DNA of 64,000 bases from Endocalyx cinctus. Taxonomy: Eukaryota > Ascomycota > Sordariomycetes > Amphisphaeriales > Apiosporaceae. A program made the translations under genes and the position numbers. The notes under the pieces were generated by a model, which searched no databases, was not told where the DNA came from, and worked only from the letters and a program-made list of their open reading frames with translations. The stretch is from assembly GCA_001600455.1 (NCBI GenBank), contig BCKC01000012.1, forward strand, positions 806,001 through 870,000, in the 5' to 3' direction. Each line of letters starts with the position of its first letter. The stretch's first letter is position 1. This document shows positions 44,709 to 57,165 of the stretch, in pieces.

Positions 44709-46767
44709 ATGGAGCAAATCAATACCAATTTTCAATGGTCGTGGACAACGTCAATTTTCACGTTAGTATGTTGAAACTATTATGACTTTTACATGTAATT
44801 AATTAGAGACTAAGTTTTCTTGCAGTGTGCATCGTATTTCATCGGAACTATCTTCTATAATCTTTTCCTACACCCACTTGCTGGATTTCCTGGGCCACTA
44901 CTGGCTCGTTCTTCGCTGGTAAGTTTCCGAGGATTTCACTTCAAATCTGTGACCCGTAGCTGATGTTTGTTTTCACCATAATCAGGCTTGGAGGTTATGG
45001 TCGACTTTAAGCGGCCGACATCACCGACATATAGAGAAATTGCATAGAAAATACGGTACGTTGATCATTCGCTTTCTACATAAAAAAAAGAATAAAAAAA
45101 TACTTGATCGTTTCAGCACGACTAACTCAATTCTACGACCCCTTTATGTAGGAAATGTCGTCCGCGTTTCACCTAACGAATTATCTTTTGCATCCTCCCA
45201 ATCATACGAAGACATTTATGGATTCCCAAGAGCCAAACGCCAGCATTTCGTCAAGAGCGACTTCTACGATATTTATGGCTCAGCCTATAAGAGCGGATGT
45301 ATTGGGTCCGAGCGCGATCCGGCGACTCATTCTCAGATGAAGAAGAATCTCGCGCCCGTTTTTGCCACTAGAGCGTTGTCGGAGCAAGAGGACATTGTAC
45401 AAGAGTACATAGACAAGTTCATTAAGAAGATAGGACAGCTTAGCTCCAAAAGCTCCCAGGGACTGAACATGACAAAATGGTTTGAAATGGTCACCTTCGA
45501 TATTCTGGGAGAAATGGCATTTGGCGAGAGCTTCGGATGTCTAGCTGAAGGTTTGTTTGTCCTCTTTTACTTCTAGATCTCGCTAACCTTACTTTATTTG
45601 ACAGAAAAGCATCATTTCTGGATCGATCTCATCCTCAACCATCTTTATGAAATTACTCTCGTCGATAACTTACGCAGAGTATGGATTTTCAACCTCTTGG
45701 GAAAGATCTTGCTTCCGTCGCTCGTCATGCCGGTGCGAGAGAAACACGCCAAATATAGTCGGGAAAAAGTTAAGACGTGAGTATTCACAATTCTTCAGTA
45801 TAATTTAGCAGGGTTGGACTAATAGTCAAGTCGCAGACGATTCGAGAGTTTATCACCCCGAAAAGATTTCTTCACCGATATAGTTGCTAGAGTTAAATCT
45901 GGAGAGATCGATCTCGAAGAGATGACTGCACACGCGTCGACCCTCATGTATGATTCATTCTCATCTTCTTTAGTCGCCTCATGCCTGCTGACTTGCTATA
46001 TAGTGTAGCCGGAGCTGAAACAACGGCTACTGAACTCGCAGCTGCAACCTATTACATACTCAAAGATCCTACGGTACAAGAAACTCTGTGCCGTGAAATT
46101 CGATCTCGCTACAATTCATATGACGAGATTGACCCTACATCCGCTCAGCATTTACCATACCTTAGAGCTGTAATCAACGAAGCCTTGAGAATTCACCCCT
46201 CCGGTGCGCATGGATTTCCCAGAATTTCTCCGGGGTCCATGGTAGATGGAAAGTTCATTCCAAAAGGAGTAAGCCTTTCTTGTTCATTTTTCCTTATTCT
46301 CTTTTTAAGCATGAATGATTAGCAGAATATTAATGCATTTTTGTTGTCAATTCAGGCTGAGGTATATACGAGCACTTGGGCAGTCTCTCACAGTCTAGCT
46401 TATTTCCGTAATCCGGACAAATTCGATCCTTCTAGATGGATAGACGCCTCCTGTCTTGATGTGAAAACGGCTAGTCAGCCGTTTTCGCTGGGGGCTCGTG
46501 GCTGCCTGGGTAGAAAGTGAGTCCGGCAAATCCGATTCTGAATAAAAACGTGACTACACCCTCACTTTCAGAAACTAACATTTATGTAACTACAGCTTTG
46601 CTTATTCTGAGATGTCGTTGTGCCTTGCGAAAATGTTTTTTACCTATGATTTAGAACTCGTTGACAAGAGCTTAGATTGGGAGGCTGACTCAAGGCATTA
46701 TGTGATGTGGTGGAAAGCGCCGATACATGTCCGCTTTCATGCCAGACATATTGAAAAAAGTATTTAA
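44709..46767 (+). CDS. cytochrome P450 C (terpene cluster)
   Basis: Nine exons: 44709-44765, 44826-44918, 44986-45055, 45152-45550, 45605-45776, 45837-45947, 46004-46268, 46356-46516 and 46596-46767. They sum to 500 codons (499 aa). N-terminal anchor, then hinge HPLAGFPGPLLA; VVRVSPNELSF; I-helix VAGAETTATE; PERF-like FDPSRWI; heme loop FSLGARGCLGRNFAYSEM with the Cys ligand. It is a paralogue of P450 A: seven intron positions correspond in order and phase, with one extra intron here (after 45947). ER-bound monooxygenase, probably a tailoring step on the cyclase product. Confidence 0.92.
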
Positions 46768-47787
46768 ATTTGATACAATACAAAATTATCAGGTAGCGAA
46801 TATAATGATTTTGGTACAGGTAAAAACACGAATCCGTTATTACCTGTTTGGTTATAACGGTTTATATGGTCTCCACTCTTTTCATAGATGTCGTTCCTCG
46901 AACGCATAAACACAATGAGCAACAATTTAGACTGTAATTATTTTCTAGCTGATAACCTGCGCCTCGTCCTTCAGCTGTACAAGACAGTAATATTTCTTGA
47001 TCCGAATAAGCCGAGAAGCTGAGTGCCTTTCAAGTCGTTTGATTGAACTACGCTCGGGTAGTACAGCACATCAGTCCAAGAATCCTAGAAAGCCATGCAA
47101 TGCCCTTGCATGTTGGTAGACCTTGATACTCAACTTAAAGCTAACCTGCCCACGTAATCCAAATGTATTTATGTCAAGCCACATTCCAAAACCGACATTT
47201 AAGGTAATAACACCGTATATGCTTACATGAAATGATTCTTTTTTTTTTCGATCACGTTACTACTCAGCCGAGAACGCCGTGTCAGTGACGGGTCAATGTG
47301 CTTTCTGACCACCCAATCAATCCAATGCATTTTTACTATTTACGGCATTGCCTATTTGTATTTAATTATAGACTGGTTTTGTCCAATTCTGCCACCATGT
47401 TCCTTCCCATGAATCCCAGTTTCACTGACGCCTCAACTTGACCTTGGTGGGTTGATCCAACCAGAAACCATAACACCCTTGAGATTTTGAAGGATCATAA
47501 TCAGCTGTGCCCTTGCCTAACTAACTTCAATGCTGGATTAGGTGAGCCTCACTACAATCCGGTGTAACAACGGCGTAGTAGAACTATTCTCAACTCGTGA
47601 TTTTCCAACTGAGGCGTGATCCTTCATTTTAGGATTCCGCTTCTGTGTGCGGTTTAGCGCCTCGGAATGAGAGTAGTTGGAACTATTATAAATATGGAAG
47701 TCTCGCGATCGAAATTGAGGGTTTCCTATTTTTCCTCATCTTCTTGTATCCAACAACCTCCTCTGTAGCTTCAAGCCGTCCTTCAAG
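46768..47787. other. intergenic, no supported gene
   Basis: 3' flank of P450 C and promoter of the FAD oxidase. Short T-run at about 47239. Nothing else was recognised. Confidence 0.5.
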
Positions 47788-49549
47788 ATGTATTCGACTT
47801 CGGGATTCAGCCATTTTTGCTCGATTTTGGCATTGCTCGCCCCAATAGTTGTAGCAAGATCTATTCCTGACAGATCTCTCGCCTCCTCACCCGCTTTATT
47901 GAAAGCTCGAACAGCTTCAGCATGTCAGGCACTCTACAAAGACTTCCCCGACGAGACATATTTCCCCAACTCAACTCAGTATATTACTGAATCAACTCGT
48001 ACGTATTTCAAAGTTTCTTGTTACTAGGTTTATATTAAATATTTGAAATGAGGTCCTCAACTAATTACAACTGGGATTTTGCGTAAATATTAGAGATCTG
48101 GTCCGAGACATGTGTCCTTGATCCAAACTGCGTCTTCGAGCCGACGACGGCCCAAGACCTCAGCACGGGTCTAATGATCATCAAGACGGCCAAGTCAAAA
48201 TTCTCGGTGCGCTCAGGCGGCCATATGCCCGTTCCAGGAGCGCAGTCCGTAAACGATGGCGTCATGATATCCATGTCTGGCTTTTCGACCTCGTCGTTGA
48301 GTCTGAGCGACGATCGCAGCGTGGCCCGTATAGGTTCCGGAAACATCTGGACTAATGTTTATAGCTGGCTCGCGCCATACGGACTAGCCGTTAACGGTGG
48401 ACGTTTCCCGAGTGTTGGTGTCGGAGGCTTGATGCTCGGAGGGGGTATTGGCTACTTCAGCGGTCGACGGGGTTGGGGCTGCGACACCGTCATCGGCTAC
48501 GAAGCCGTACTATCCGACGGGAGTGTTGTATATGTGACGGCATCGAACGAGTACAAAGATCTGTTCTGGGCACTCAAGGGCGGTCACAACCACTTCGCAA
48601 TAGTGACTCGCTTCGATATCACTACCTTTCCTCTTACCTCCGCGTTCGGAGGTGTAACAACATGGACTGGACAAGAGGCCGGCGAGGCATACTACGCCGC
48701 TCTGGCATCTTACATGGCTCCGGGAGGTGGCGTTGAGGACCCTGACTCGCACACAAACTCGTTTGTCGCGGTTCAGCCCTCCCTCGGTGCGGACTCGATA
48801 GCCTACGCTAACCTTTTCTTTTATCCTGGTAACGATTCCAGCCCGGCAGCACTAGCGAACTTCACTAGTTTGATGGGACCAGAATGGAGTGCAAGCATAG
48901 CTTCGAATGGAGTGAGCGTCAGGCCAAGCTGGACAGATATAGTTCAAGACCTCGCCCCCTTCGGTGCAGATGGGTTGCGAGATCTGTTCGCTACCTTTGG
49001 TTACATAGGCACTCCCGAAGCCATCGCTATTCATAACGAGACAGTTTTAGGAGGCGCGATACGAGAGCTTAGTCACGTCGAGGGACTGACGATATACGCT
49101 TCGCACCAGCCCATTTCAAAGGACTACATCGAGTCATCTGCAAGACTAGTACCAGGAGGAAATGTCTTGGGTCTAGATCCTGAAACCCAAGGAGCTTTTA
49201 TCGGTAAGTCTATATTTTCAACTATCTATCCACTTATATCATGAATCATATTAACGAAGACTTTTCCGCATTTTTAGCCGGTCGTATAGATGCCATCTGG
49301 ACAAATGCCGAAGACGACGAAGCTGTTTTGAGTTTCACGCAGCGAGCATACGATCAGCTGAAGGAGCAATTTGAGTCAATCGGCGTATGGGCCGACTTTA
49401 CCTACCTGAACGACGCGGCGGCATTTCAGAAGCCGTTTGAATCCTACGCGCATGGGAAGAACTTGCCGAGGCTTCTGTCGATTCGACAGAAATACGACCC
49501 AGAGGGATTTTTGAAAAACTACCTCGGGCATGGTTTTGCTCTAGAATAA
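47788..49549 (+). CDS. secreted FAD-linked oxidase, berberine-bridge-enzyme-like
   Basis: Three exons, 47788-47998, 48094-49203 and 49278-49549, sum to 531 codons (530 aa). A hydrophobic N-terminus (ILALLAPIVVARS) suggests a signal peptide. The FAD-binding PCMH fold shows SVRSGGHMPVPGA, whose His is the usual covalent flavin attachment site, then GGRFPSVGVGGLMLGGGIG and a C-terminal BBE-like segment ending in YDPEGFLKNYLGHG. No Cys equivalent for bicovalent attachment is obvious. It probably dehydrogenates or oxidises an alcohol with O2, releasing H2O2. Co-directional with P450 C and last in the row, it is likely part of the terpene pathway. Confidence 0.88.
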
Positions 49550-50469
49550 TGAGCGACGATATTTTCAATCGCTACCCGAGGCGGATGTTCTGCTTATCAA
49601 TAGATAAATGAACGTTATACCTACTACACGGATAGATATTTATTAGAATGGTATCCGGGCTTGTATACTAGCTGATAGCCTAATTCGGATAGCGACTACT
49701 ATTAGACGGGGTGAGAGGGCGAATGGGGAGTATAATTAGATGGAGAATAGACAATCTACAGGATAGAGAGGGGATGCAATGTAACAGGTTTCACATTCGA
49801 TTTTAATAGAAGGAAATATAGATTTTGTTGGATTTAACTTTATTATTTACTACCTTGGAAATACGTGGTCATTTATAGATAATTAGAAGGTCGACTTCCC
49901 AGTCCACAATTTAGTCTATCACTAGTTGTTGATTTGACACCTTGCTCTCTTCGGTGCATAGTCCATATAGCTGTGAAATACAATATAATAGGCAGTCTAA
50001 ATAAACCGACTTTTTTTTTAAAAAAAAAAAAAAAAAAGATATACATAATTATAGTCATGTCAGGGGTTTTGTATGGCCGTATTATATAACTAAGAGCAAG
50101 AAGGGCAAATATCTAGCAGGGTTCCATCTGCGATGTCTGACACAAACGTATCATAATTACCAGTCTTTCAAGAATTCCTGCTCATATAAGAAGCACTAAG
50201 AAACAAACATAATCACAGTATTTTTAGATCTCGAAAAAATAATGGAATGCAGAAATGGTATTGTCTACTAGTAATTTGCTGTGATCGGCACAATACAGGT
50301 ATATATAGCCTGTGATGTACCTAAGCTATGAATCGATCAAATGCGATACGTGCGTAGAAACCAGATGTATACCTCAGTGAAGAGTGGCGTGTCTAAGTGT
50401 CCGAGTCTATGATATGAACAGTCTCCTTCCTATTTCCCTATCACTCCTTCCGATACGGGAAAAGATATT
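49550..50469. other. intergenic between convergent genes
   Basis: No gene. A T9/A17 run lies at about 50012-50037. It may mark the right border of the terpene cluster. Confidence 0.5.
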
Positions 50470-51735
50470 TTAAGCTTCGCCAGATCGAATGGGAGCGGTG
50501 AACTTATCAAACAAGTCGTGAACTCGACGCCAGGGACCCTCAGAACCGCGCAAACCAAGCACCTGCAAATATGGTAGCAGTAACTCTGCATACTGATCAC
50601 TAGCCTCGCGAGCGACCAGAGAGGGCAGGTGATCGATGCTGATCATGTAAAGGGGCGGGCCGTCTCCTTGCAACGGGATGAGCAGGCACGGTTCCTTGAA
50701 CGTGGTATGCTTTCCGTAGATTGGAATAGGGTTGTGCGGGTTGTTCGGGTCGCAGCTAACGTCGCAGATAACGCTTAGCTTGCGTCCGTTCGCGTTCAAA
50801 GCATCGACGTTGGTGAACGGCGGGACCCGTTTCGGGCCGAGATTGACGCAGTTGATGAAGATGTCGGAGCGCGGGATCTCGGGGAACACTCCCACGTTCT
50901 TCGTAGTCTCCTCTCGATTCCACTGCAGCATCGACGCATCAGGAATTCCCGCCGCCTTGCAGAAATCCACCGCTCCGACTCCGCAGCGGCCGCGCGCACC
51001 GATGATCATGACGTTGGGGTAATCCACACCCTTCTGCTGGATCGCGAGCTTGAGGGCAGCGCCAGCAACGGATACCAGCTCTTCGGCCGAGTTGTAAGGC
51101 TGTATGGCACCCAAACTGCGTCCGGTATACATTAACTGACGGGCCCACGCCAATATCGCAAGCGCGGCGCCGGCGTAGCCTGCCCAGTAGCCGAAAGTAG
51201 CGGCGCGAACACCATTTTCGTCCGTCAGAAACTCGAGATCGTACAGGGTTCCGCCGCCACGGATGAAGCGACAAAGGTACTCGCGTGCTCCATCCTGGCC
51301 CTTGTAGCAGTGTCCAAACTGCACGTGGGTATGCTTGAGAGGGCCTAAATGAGTAATAAAAATGGATGATTAGCTGAAGAAGCTAAACTTTCAAGATTCG
51401 TGCAACGGTAGGAAATAAATTTTACTTACTGTTGTCGTTAGGGAGCTCCTTCAAGCCGACGATGGTGTGGTCTTGAGGGGCGTCCACCCAAGAACCTTCG
51501 GGGACCAGGGTCGCGCCAACCTGCTCGTATTCATCATCTTTGTAGATGCGGTGAGGACTTTTTTCCACGTTGACAGTACATCCATCATTGATGAGTGCTT
51601 TTGCAGTAGCAGGAGAGACTAAGTGAGGGAATTAATTGACAGATCAAAACATTGAGAGTTTTTCTAGATGGACTTACTTGCAGCCCGTCTTTCAAAAGGC
51701 TTTGTCTCTGAACGGAGATGGAGCGTGTTATACAT
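50470..51735 (-). CDS. LYS1: saccharopine dehydrogenase (NAD+, L-lysine-forming)
   Basis: Three exons, 51735-51678, 51618-51430 and 51344-50470, sum to 374 codons (373 aa), the usual LYS1 length. An in-frame ATG at 51747 would add four residues. N-terminal LHLRSETKPFERRAAISPATA is diagnostic, followed by VGATLVPEGSW, GLKELP, HVQFGHCYKGQ, GYWAGYAGAALAIL and the nucleotide-binding IGARGRCGVGA. It catalyses the last step of the fungal alpha-aminoadipate pathway, saccharopine to lysine plus 2-oxoglutarate, in peroxisome or cytosol; the extreme C-terminus is SGEA, not a canonical SKL-type signal. Presumably primary metabolism and unrelated to the cluster, marking its edge. Confidence 0.93.
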
Positions 51736-53550
51736 TCTCGGTCTCATATGTTGTTCTGTATATAACATTTTAAGATCAGTTTTTAGTTTCTTTTTCATCA
51801 TAGCGTCGAGGCGCTGTAAAGATGTTGGATATATTAATACCTATGGATATAGTAGACCTCGATCTGTAATTGATGAAGGAGGACGATGGTACAAAGAAGA
51901 TTGAAGAACGAAGGGAGGCTGGAGAACGAAAGAAGGCTGAAGAGTGGTGCAAGAGAAAAGCCATTTTCGCAGGGAAAATTTTTCCATCAAAGATGTTGAG
52001 GAGTTAATCTTATATGTGTGCATGGAAAAGAAAGTGAAATGGCAGGAGCAGAATAAAAAGTACTACAGATTAATTTCTTTGTACCTGCAAGAACGCGTAA
52101 AGATTAAGCGTTCTTTGCTACCAACTTTTCAAGTATTTTGTATTGACTGCAAATTTGATTATTCGCGCAATTGTTGCTATACCGCTCAATTGGTAGCCCC
52201 ATAAGATTGCACGTGTTAGACCAGTAATTAGGACTTAAATAGGTATCAGGTACACTTAGCGTTTATTATCCGATTTAATAGGTGAGATTCAATTGATTCT
52301 TACATGGATTGTATGTGTAGTTGCCTCGTAAGAAATCGATTGCGATACTATCAACAATTAATATGCAATTGTTGATTAGCCACAAAGTTCGTATTTACAG
52401 GTTTCATTCAATATGTTCAGTGTGTGTCTTCAGTATTTGTAATTCAATTTATCTTTTCCAAGCTGAAAGTCTGGAACCATTAAATCATTCAAAATTAAAG
52501 TAATCACTGGAAGATCTGACGGTAATTGTCAAGTATCGTGTAAAATAAGGAAAACTAAATACAAAGCCATGATGCAGTGTAAACAAATGATCTCATTCAT
52601 GCCTTTCAGACCTTCGAACAATTCCTCGTGACTTCCAATTGTATGTTGGGTAATTTGGAGCCTAGAAGAGAACAACGTAGGACTCACCGCGTCTTTCGCC
52701 ATATTTTACCCATGTATAGGATTTCCTTCGTTAGCTGAAACTGATCTATTATACTTAAACTTCTTAGGTAGGAGGCCTGGTAGTAATGCGTTTTATGCCG
52801 AGATGGGTCTCAACACGACGTAAAGACCTAACAGAAGTTATTGCAGCGTGTCTGATGCTGTACTTAAATTATAACATTTACTATTCCTAAGTTAGTAGTT
52901 CGTCATGCCTACTTCCTTTTAAGATATTGACTTTGTAGCACCTTGAGAGCCTCACTATTCCGAATAGAAAATATGTGCAGAGACTGCAGAGTGTGTGGTC
53001 AGCCAGATGCTAAGAAGGGGGCAGTTAGACGTAAACATATGCCCCACTTAATATTATATATGGCGGGCATCTCGCAGTTAAAGCGCCTTGTTGTGTTTGT
53101 AACACACATAGTCGAAGACCATCTTGGTATCAAACAGGTATCAATTGACGAATCTAGATGTTTACCAACTTTCGAAAGTCCTAAATCAGGATTGTGGTGG
53201 CGTACGTTGCCAATCACTGCTGAACTAGAAACAGTATCCGACGCATGTGAACTCGTTCTACCTTACCCCAGCTTACGCCAACGCTTCAAAAGCAAATGAA
53301 ACTTCGGAGTATAAATACGGCCGATGTAGACAATACACCTTTGTGGTCAGTTTAGTGGACGACCTTTTTTCTTTGTAGACGATTAAGCAATCTTCTCCGA
53401 AGATGGTTACGCAGATGCCCCCCGCGGGCCTGTCTAGTCAAATTTCCTAACGTACTTCTACCAAGACATGACAGGCGAAACTCAACATGCATTAGGGATG
53501 AGAGCATCTAGTTGTAAACAGGATATGTAACCTATAAAGCGTTTTTCCTT
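51736..53550. other. intergenic, possible decayed gene
   Basis: Mostly AT-rich. A plus-strand frame at 52943-53299 (118 aa, with CRDCRVCG near its start) has no recognised family and no clear exon partners; it could be a remnant or chance. No other signal. Confidence 0.4.
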
Positions 53551-54465
53551 CTACTTCCTAAAGCGATCTACCATCCAAAATGATGTTCCGTTAAGATCCG
53601 TACGGTTTCGTTCATCTAACTCGCCTTTGCTGAGACTCCGAAGCAAAGACTCCACTTTACCTTGGTAGCGCTTAATCGATTCAGTCCTAAGCGATTTCCA
53701 TATATCAGACGAGTAGCAGCATGCAACACCAACCACCTCAGCCGCGAAGATGCTGATAGCCTCTCCACGGCGGGAGTTCCACCATAGAATGTAACCACTA
53801 TGTTTAAGCACGTAAGAAGAAAGAAATCCTAAAAGACGGCGTGAAGAGGTGGGAAGCTTGGGTAATGTTGATTTAGACTCACATGATGGTTGTCGGAACC
53901 AAGAATGCGGAGATGTAAGGAGCGCCTTTTCTTGGCAACGAAGTAGTTCTGTTCTTGAGGAACTCCAGCGTTTCATGCATGGCTAGTAAATCACGAGTAA
54001 GGCTGTCTTGTGAGATTTTGAGCCTCCATCCCTCTCTCGTCGTGCCATTTCCCCTTAAATTTAGTTCTCGCGTAGCCACGTCTGCAATTGCAATAGGTTA
54101 GTATCATTTTATAGCCAAGTTTATTCGGTATACCTACCCTTTGGAGCAGCCTCATCGTCCAAATCATTGATTTCGTAAACATTTCTGGACTGTTCCATGA
54201 ACAGCTTCTGACAATCGAGATACTGATTCAGATATGTATTCGCGGAGCGATAGTGTATTACGAAATCATCCCACATCTCGCCATCGATTTCGCCATCAGT
54301 TTGGGATTGGGATATAATGGTTCCCAGTCGCCTGGAGACGTAGTATTCACCTGTATTAGAAAGATCATTAATAGTGTTTGTTGCGGCTGGGTCAAGAATC
54401 TGCTGACCGACGAGGGCCGTGCCCTCAGCTAATTCATCAAATCTTCCCAGGTCATCAGCAGGCAT
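53551..54465 (-). CDS. unrecognised protein with membrane hairpin (divergent pair, left member)
   Basis: Three exons, 54465-54138, 54081-53883 and 53797-53551, sum to 258 codons (257 aa). Introns have GTAGGT/TTGCAG and GTGAGT/CATAG borders. The N-terminal 160 residues are polar and predicted helical (RLGTIISQSQTDGEIDGE, LAMHETLEFLKNRT). Hydrophobic segments follow at about 163-182 (YISAFLVPTTIIGYILWW) and 186-205 (GEAISIFAAEVVGVACCYSS), then an amphipathic basic tail. I know no family. The helix-hairpin-helix layout resembles alpha-helical pore-forming proteins, and the divergent neighbour at 55205 has the same layout. Confidence 0.6.
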
Positions 54466-55204
54466 TTTGTCGAAATGCTCTGAATTAAAAAAAAAAAAAA
54501 AAAAAAAAAAAGGAACAAAGAACCGAAGGAGTCTGGGTTAAGGAGACTGAAAGGTATTCGATAATAAAGAAGGTGGGACAAATTACCCTGTCCAGCGTTA
54601 ATGACCAGATGCCACCTGGCGCACCTGCTGTGCTACTTCGTTTATGAAATTAATTTATTAAATTATACAAATATTTTGTGTCTTCGGGCTAGTGACGAGA
54701 CACGACATCAGAATGCATAAGGTCGTGTCCACTCAGTCATTACTATCAAGGACGAAAGGTCAAATTTCTGGCCGTGGGCGCAGTCCAACGTACCCGAGTG
54801 GCCGGAGATAAATGGAACGTCATACGAGTCTTTAGCATCTCATCAAGATAGGCATGCATAGTGATGAAACTGCGTCTAATAGGCGATAGAAGGCATAGAA
54901 ACTACTGCATCCCTGCCTGAAAGTTGCTGAATCAATAACTGTAATACTGGACAATGGTGATGGTTATGGCAGATGGGTAGTTTGCAATTCCCACGGCTTT
55001 CATTTTAGGATCCGGTAGAGGTTCCATCCAAATCACTACTTCATTTAACTAGAGTGCTAAGAACATTAAATTATTTCCCCGAAAAATTTCCCGTTACTTA
55101 ACCAACAACCCGAGCAATCCTAGTGAACATCATTTCGAGTGAATAATTAAAGACCTATACAGCCTGATAATCAGATTCCTTGTTCTTTCAAGGACTGTTA
55201 CGCT
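54466..55204. promoter_or_regulatory. shared upstream region of the divergent hairpin-protein pair
   Basis: 739 bp between divergent start codons. A 25-nt A run lies at 54487-54511, just upstream of the left gene. No specific operator was recognised; co-expression of the two genes is inferred from the arrangement. Confidence 0.4.
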
Positions 55205-56912
55205 ATGTCAGAAAATACACCATCATCCTACGAGACAGCAACTCGGAATCCAACCCTATTATTTCCTTCTTCGGCACTAGTTGTTCAATTACAAGTATGG
55301 CACTACAGACGTGAAGGGAGAAGCCCTATATTTAATGATCAATTCGCCGATCTGTTCCGCAACTTACACCTCCAAGCCTGGGAAGTGGTTACGCTGGAGG
55401 TTGAAGGAATCACAGGCCCGAACTCTCATGATAAGTACGTTCCAATCGAGGTAAGAGCATCTTCTCGTTTTCTCCCTGATATCTACTACCCATTCCTGTA
55501 TGAAGAAGTCTAGAGTAACTAACCATAAGTATCCGTAGGTACAATTCCGTCACCAGACTTCGGCATACCATGACCCACGTGAACATCCCATGGCCGACGT
55601 CCGGGAGCTCTTCTTCAGAATTGCACCACAGAACGTCTACAGATTCTTTATACCATTAGGAAGCGCCCCGCATATCTTAAACATTTTCCCTGTCGGTGTC
55701 CCGGAAGAATTCTTTTCGCAGTACACGCATGCATATAGCCTGAACCCTCTTCAGATCCGTGTCAACGCTCTTTTCGTTCCCAGCCTAACGTCTGTTGATG
55801 AAGCGACTTCCTGGTAGGTTCAATGACCCATACCCTTTCTTTATCTAGCATTCCGACTATCTACTGACCAAGTATGTTCTATAAGGTTGAGTAATCAAGA
55901 ACCAATCGCAAACGAAACTCTTCAAGAGTTATATAATGCCACCGTCGACCCCGTTCATCAAAATTCACGCCTCATGAACAGCATAGAGAGCAGGTCAATA
56001 AAATTGGAACATAATCAAAGTGCGTTTCCCTTTATTTCTTTCTTTTAATGTCCCGACAAAGTGTTTCCGTCCCTTTTCGACAATAACTGCATTCATTCTT
56101 TCTAGTTTCGGGTGCTCACAGAAAGTAGCTCTCTCCAACCAGGACCTATACGAGCTCGTTGAAGAGGCCAATGACCTGACAATCTGTTCCTACTCCCTAA
56201 AGAAAGCAGTTGAGCATTTGGGCGAGCGGCTCGAAAAAAACTACAATAAGGTGATAAAAAGCCATCAGAAAGCCAGAAACACCAAATGGGTTCCTACGGG
56301 CGCAGTTATCATGGGCATCGTTGGAGTTGCAACTCCCTTTCTCTTTTGGAACCCTGCCGGTTGGGCAATTATGTTAGGAGGAGTGGGGGGCCTTGTAGCA
56401 GGGGGCGCTGCGGGCGCTGAATTACTCCATCTGTGTGATCAAGAATACCAGGAAGTCTTGAAGAAGAAGGAACGATTTGAACAGCGTAAGGTCCCCTTAC
56501 ATTTATTTTTCCCGCCTCAATGTTCCATTTGAATCAGCATACCACATGCTTGTTTACTAATATGAGGCCTTATAAATCTTCAATAAATCAGGATCGTGGA
56601 GCTAACGATGTTTGTGCAGTTAAACTCACTATCAAGGCGCGGGATAAATGCGTCAAAGAAGCTCGAATGGCCATTGCAATGGTGTTCTGTTACCAAGTTA
56701 TGCGCAAAAGGATAGACAATACTTTGCCAAGGCACGAAAAGAAGGCTCTTCTCGCTATGCTTGGTTTTGACATAGATGACGTATCTGATGCTGTTTACAG
56801 CCAAGAGCTCATCTGCGACCGCATGAGCCGTCTTCGTGAGAATAACATCGCTCTACGTGACGAGGTAAAAAGTGTGCTTAGAGATGCCAAGTCTGAATTG
56901 GAGACGAACTGA
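55205..56912 (+). CDS. unrecognised protein with long helices and Gly-rich membrane hairpin (right member)
   Basis: Five exons: 55205-55450, 55539-55813, 55886-56019, 56126-56485 and 56620-56912. They sum to 436 codons (435 aa). The first 200 residues look globular (VWHYRREGRSPIFNDQFADL; VRELFFRIAPQNVYRFFIPL). A heptad-like helix follows (LKKAVEHLGERLEKNYNKVI), then a Gly/Ala-rich hydrophobic hairpin at about 276-320 (GAVIMGIVGVATPFLFW ... GGLVAGGAAGAELL), then two further charged helices to the end (SRLRENNIALRDEVKSVL). No family was recognised. Helix/hairpin/helix order is that of alpha-pore-forming toxins and some membrane-remodelling proteins. The last two acceptor choices were picked because they keep frame. 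Confidence 0.6.
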
Positions 56913-57165
56913 GCAGGCTGGATAGGTAGGAAGGAGATAGGCTTTGCTAGGAAATGCTATATGCTGTAATTAGTATTTAGATTGATTATCGTCATTTGTC
57001 CTAGGGTAATAATGCATGTACAATTATTCAAAGTGATATATGCTGTAGAAGAAAAAGCTATAATAGATGGTACGTGTATTATAATCCATTTCTAAGTCTA
57101 ATCATGTTATGCTCCGCTTTCTATGCAGCTTTCTATGCAGCTTTGTATGCAACTCTCTTCTCCAT

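Noticed and set aside
50470..51735. LYS1 as a member of the terpene cluster
   Set aside because: It is a complete primary-metabolism enzyme with no role in terpene tailoring; adjacency alone is not enough.
52943..53299. 118-aa frame with CxxC-type cysteines
   Set aside because: No recognisable family, exon partners or promoter context; kept only as a remark on the intergenic region.
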